64,000 bases of DNA from Burkholderiales bacterium (GTDB lineage Bacteria > Pseudomonadota > Gammaproteobacteria > Burkholderiales > Casimicrobiaceae), in contig JAICKU010000006.1 in the NCBI GenBank assembly GCA_025927765.1, forward strand, positions 30,489 to 94,488. The letters run 5' to 3'. The notes below the pieces were generated by a model. It searched no databases. It saw only the letters and a program-made list of their open reading frames with translations, and was not told where the DNA came from. Of the stretch, positions 61,383-64,000 are shown piece after piece. The position numbers were made by a program, and so were the translations under genes. The stretch's first letter is position 1, and the number at the start of each line of letters is the position of its first letter.

Positions 61383-64000
61383 ATGCGCATCCCGATCCCA
61401 ACGCTCGCGACGTGGCTCGTCCTGGCATCGGCTGCGCTCGCCACACCTGTCGACAGCCCGCGCCCGGGACCGGTCGACCACGCGAGATCGATGACGTACG
61501 CCGCAACACGGGCGGAATCGGGTCGCAGCGACGCCGCTGTCTGGACGATCGCTGCCGACGGCCTTCGCGCCCTCGACGCGAACGGCGAAACGCGGCAATC
61601 CGTCGCGCTCGCTTCGAACGGCTTCGGCGACGCGCAATCAATTGCCGTCGATCCGTTCGACGATAGCGTTTGGGTGACGACCGATGCCTCGCTGCTTTTG
61701 CATTTCGCCGCCGACGGGTCCCTCGTGCAGGGTGCGTCGCTCCCGACGCCGGCGACTGCCGTCGCAGTCGACCTCGACCGCAGCGTTTGGCTCGTCGCCG
61801 CCGCGCAACTGTTGCACTTCTCGGCCAATGGCGATGCACTGACGACGCGAGCGCTGGCATTGTGGCCAGGCGAAACGGTGACCGCGATTGCTGCCGACGC
61901 GCTGCGCGATCGCGTGTGGCTTGCGACGACGCAGGCCGTTTACCGCGCCGATCGTGGGAACGTGCGCGAACTCGTGCGCGGCGAAAGCCTCGACCTCGCC
62001 CTCGATCCACGCACGGGCAACGTGCTGTCCATCGTCGACGGCGCGCTCGTGGCGATCGTCGGCAGCGACGCGCATGCGCTCGACGCGTTCGCGTTCCTCG
62101 ATGACGACTGGCCGGTGTCGGTCGCCTACGATGCGGACGAGGCCTCGTTCGTCGTCGACAGCATGCGCACGACGCTTCGACTGGACACGACCGGCCGCGT
62201 GATCGAAACGGGAAGTTCCGGCATGCGAGGCGCGCTTCGGCCGTTTCGCATCGCGCCGACGATCGAATTGTTGCGGCCTCCGGGCGGCGGGGTGATGACC
62301 GAAGCGGTCGACGAAATCGTTGTCCGCGTCGGCGCACGCTGCGCCGACGCACTGTGCGACATTCCCGAGTACGTCGAGCGGATGCAGGTGTGGGCCACGC
62401 TCGATGGCGTGCCGCTCCCACACATGCGGGCGGGTGCGCATGGGCTTGTCCGCTGGCCGTTGACGATCGACGGAAGCATCGATCGGCATCGCTTCAGCGC
62501 GCGCGTTGTCGACCGATTCGCGCGAGCGGCGTCGATCGACGAAGCGCAATGGAGCGTCGCGCCGCGCTCGAGCGCGACCACGGCGACGGCCGGGCCGCTC
62601 GATCCGGTGGCTGCGACGGATGCGCGGATCAAAGCCGCGAACAAGGCGCCCGCCGTGACGCTGGCATCGCCGGTCGCCGGCAGCGCGTTCACCGCAGGCG
62701 GCAACGTCACGCTCGCGGCCAACGCTACCGACTCCGACGGCTCGATCGTCAAGGTCGAGTTCTATCGGGGCGGCACCACGCTGATCGGCGCTGCAACGAC
62801 GTTCCCATACCAGTTCACATGGACGTCGGTCCCGGCAGGCAGCTACTCGCTGACGGCGAAGGCCTACGACAACCGCAACGGCACCGCGACCTCGGTCGCA
62901 GTGCCGATCAGCGTCGTCAGCAACCGGGCACCGAGTGTTGCGTTACTCGCGCCCACGGCCGGAACCTTCGTGCAGAGTGGAACGGCAACGAGCGTCGTCG
63001 CCAGTGCGAGCGACCCCGACGGCTCAGTTGCGCGCGTCGAGTTCCTCGACAACGGCGCGACGATCGGCATCGTCACCGCGCCGCCTTTCGAAATCGCGTG
63101 GACGCCGGCGCAAGCAGGACTCCATGCCCTGGAGGCGCGCGCGACCGATGACAAAGGAACGTCGACGACATCCACGCCGGTCGACGTGGTCGTGGGGGTG
63201 CCGCCGGTCGTCGTGGTCACGGCGCCCGTCGCGTGTTCGTTTCTCGACGGTCCGCTCGACGTCATGCTGGCCGCGGATGCGATCAGCCCGACCGGGAGCG
63301 TGGTGAGCGTCGAGTTCTTCGACAACGGCATCCCCGTCGGAACGGCGACGTCCCGTCCGTGGCACTTCATGCTGGCCAATGTCCAGCGCGGCAACCATTC
63401 GATTACCGCGCGCGCAACCAACGATCGCGGCTTCGCCACCACTTCGCGCGCGGCGCTCTTCACCGTCCGCGCCCCGAACGTGCCGCCGACCGTCAACATG
63501 ACGTCACCAGTCGACGGGGCGCACGTGCCGGTGGGCTCCGTAGTCACATTGACCGCGAGTGCCAGCGACGCCGACGGGACGATTGCCGCCGTCGAGTTCC
63601 GGCAGGGCGGCACGGTGATCGGCCGAGTCACCGCGCCGCCTTACACGACCACGTGGACACCAAGCAGCGCGGGCACGTATTTGCTGATGGCGATTGCAAC
63701 CGACGATCGCAACGGGGCGACGACGACCGGTTGGGTGCGCCTTGTGGTCGACCCGAACATGCTGCCGACCGTGTCCTTGACCGCCCCCGCGCCGAACGCC
63801 ACGTTTGCCGCACCTGCGAACATCATGTTGCAGGCCACCGCGAGCGACAGCGACGGCGCGATCGCGAAAGTCGAATTCCTTGCCAACGGCACGCTCGTCG
63901 GCTCGACCACGACGTCGCCGTATTCCACGACCTGGAACAGCGTCGCCTCCGGAGCGTACTCGTTGACCGCGCGGGCGACCGACAATGCGGGCGGGGTGGC
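61383..64000 (+). CDS. Large secreted propeller plus tandem Ig-like repeat protein (partial, 3' end outside window)
   Basis: Absent from the track because it runs off the window. ATG 61383 is six bases after AGGAG. At least 872 codons are open. Signal peptide MRIPIPTLATWLVLASAALA. Residues about 25-270 contain repeated propeller-like strands (DSVWVTTDASLLLHF, RSVWLVAAAQLLHF, DRVWLATTQAVYRA). Then a unique segment with two Cys (ARCADALCDIPEYVERM). From about residue 420 come five Ig-like repeats of about 90 residues, such as LPTVSLTAPAPNATF ... AKVEFLANGTLVGSTTTSPYSTTW ... AYSLTARATDNAG. Such arrays often precede Rhs/YD repeats or adhesin modules. That continuation is inference. Confidence 0.85.
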   Translation, partial: MRIPIPTLATWLVLASAALATPVDSPRPGPVDHARSMTYAATRAESGRSDAAVWTIAADGLRALDANGETRQSVALASNGFGDAQSIAVDPFDDSVWVTTDASLLLHFAADGSLVQGASLPTPATAVAVDLDRSVWLVAAAQLLHFSANGDALTTRALALWPGETVTAIAADALRDRVWLATTQAVYRADRGNVRELVRGESLDLALDPRTGNVLSIVDGALVAIVGSDAHALDAFAFLDDDWPVSVAYDADEASFVVDSMRTTLRLDTTGRVIETGSSGMRGALRPFRIAPTIELLRPPGGGVMTEAVDEIVVRVGARCADALCDIPEYVERMQVWATLDGVPLPHMRAGAHGLVRWPLTIDGSIDRHRFSARVVDRFARAASIDEAQWSVAPRSSATTATAGPLDPVAATDARIKAANKAPAVTLASPVAGSAFTAGGNVTLAANATDSDGSIVKVEFYRGGTTLIGAATTFPYQFTWTSVPAGSYSLTAKAYDNRNGTATSVAVPISVVSNRAPSVALLAPTAGTFVQSGTATSVVASASDPDGSVARVEFLDNGATIGIVTAPPFEIAWTPAQAGLHALEARATDDKGTSTTSTPVDVVVGVPPVVVVTAPVACSFLDGPLDVMLAADAISPTGSVVSVEFFDNGIPVGTATSRPWHFMLANVQRGNHSITARATNDRGFATTSRAALFTVRAPNVPPTVNMTSPVDGAHVPVGSVVTLTASASDADGTIAAVEFRQGGTVIGRVTAPPYTTTWTPSSAGTYLLMAIATDDRNGATTTGWVRLVVDPNMLPTVSLTAPAPNATFAAPANIMLQATASDSDGAIAKVEFLANGTLVGSTTTSPYSTTWNSVASGAYSLTARATDNAGGV
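62640..64000 (+). repeat. Tandem Ig-like domain array (five coding repeats)
   Basis: Units begin near 62646 (APAVTLASPVAGSAF), 62931 (APSVALLAPTAGTF), 63204 (PPVVVVTAPVACSFL), 63477 (PPTVNMTSPVDGAHV) and 63759 (LPTVSLTAPAPNATF). Each ends in a [TA]xATDxxG motif. The third is divergent (a Cys, no SDxDG motif) while the others share ASDxDGxIxxVEF. They are diverged at DNA level, so not a recent tandem duplication. Confidence 0.8.

Noticed and set aside
61383-64000. CRISPR or DNA-level tandem repeats in the Ig array
   Set aside because: The periodicity is at protein level (about 90 residues). DNA units are well diverged and coding throughout.

Overview
The window is a gene-dense, very GC-rich chromosomal segment of a betaproteobacterium, most like Burkholderiales or a neighbouring lineage. 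Two things suggest this. The protein sequences look betaproteobacterial. The gene orders also match that class as I know it: leuC-entericidin-leuD-leuB-asd-fimV-truA-trpF-trpB-trpA-accD-folC-dedD-cvpA-purF, then xseB-ispA-dxs-folE2, icd-clpS-clpA and pcnB-folK-dgk-panC. I see no rRNA, tRNA, CRISPR array, insertion sequence or phage. Most of the long + strand ORFs in the track are antisense shadows.

Layout. 1-2631 (minus): prfB (with a programmed +1 frameshift), a possible 41-codon ORF, a vapBC toxin-antitoxin pair and the start of lysS, which runs off the window. 2690-7156 (plus): nudC, a TPR protein, two cyclophilins, lpxH (apparently starting at ATA) and a TerC-family membrane protein. 7157-25155 (minus): one long amino-acid, nucleotide and fatty-acid supra-operon, with leucine and tryptophan synthesis, asd, fimV, truA, accD, folC, a SPOR protein, cvpA, purF and a Cys/Met PLP enzyme, plus several very small ORFs. 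25262-26158: a GGDEF-like membrane protein with a degenerate active site. 26178-35730 (minus): a five-gene dipeptide/oligopeptide ABC transporter and a four-gene ABC importer of the iron/polyamine/phosphonate superfamily. 35807-39326 (minus): miaA, mutL and a glutamine amidotransferase. 39382-41352: a secreted S9 peptidase. 41365-45350 (minus): folE2, dxs, ispA, xseB. 45683-47707 (plus): a Rieske oxygenase and a two-domain sulfurtransferase. 47734-54378 (minus): thpR, aceA, clpA, clpS, icd. 54541-57941 (plus): pcnB, folK, a deoxynucleoside kinase, panC. 57916-58806 (minus): an EamA transporter. 58951-64000 (plus): two secreted proteins, an SBBP seven-bladed propeller protein and a very large propeller plus Ig-repeat protein that continues past the window and may be the start of an Rhs/YD-type or adhesin giant.

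Functionally this is mostly core metabolism. Genes in the same operon often overlap by ATGA, GTGA or TGATG, which indicates translational coupling. The least ordinary content is the secreted pair at the right end, the toxin-antitoxin pair wedged between prfB and lysS, the unusual starts and small coupled ORFs, and at least two families of short intergenic inverted repeats inserted at many operon junctions. In ppiA and dppF one of these repeats supplies the stop codon.
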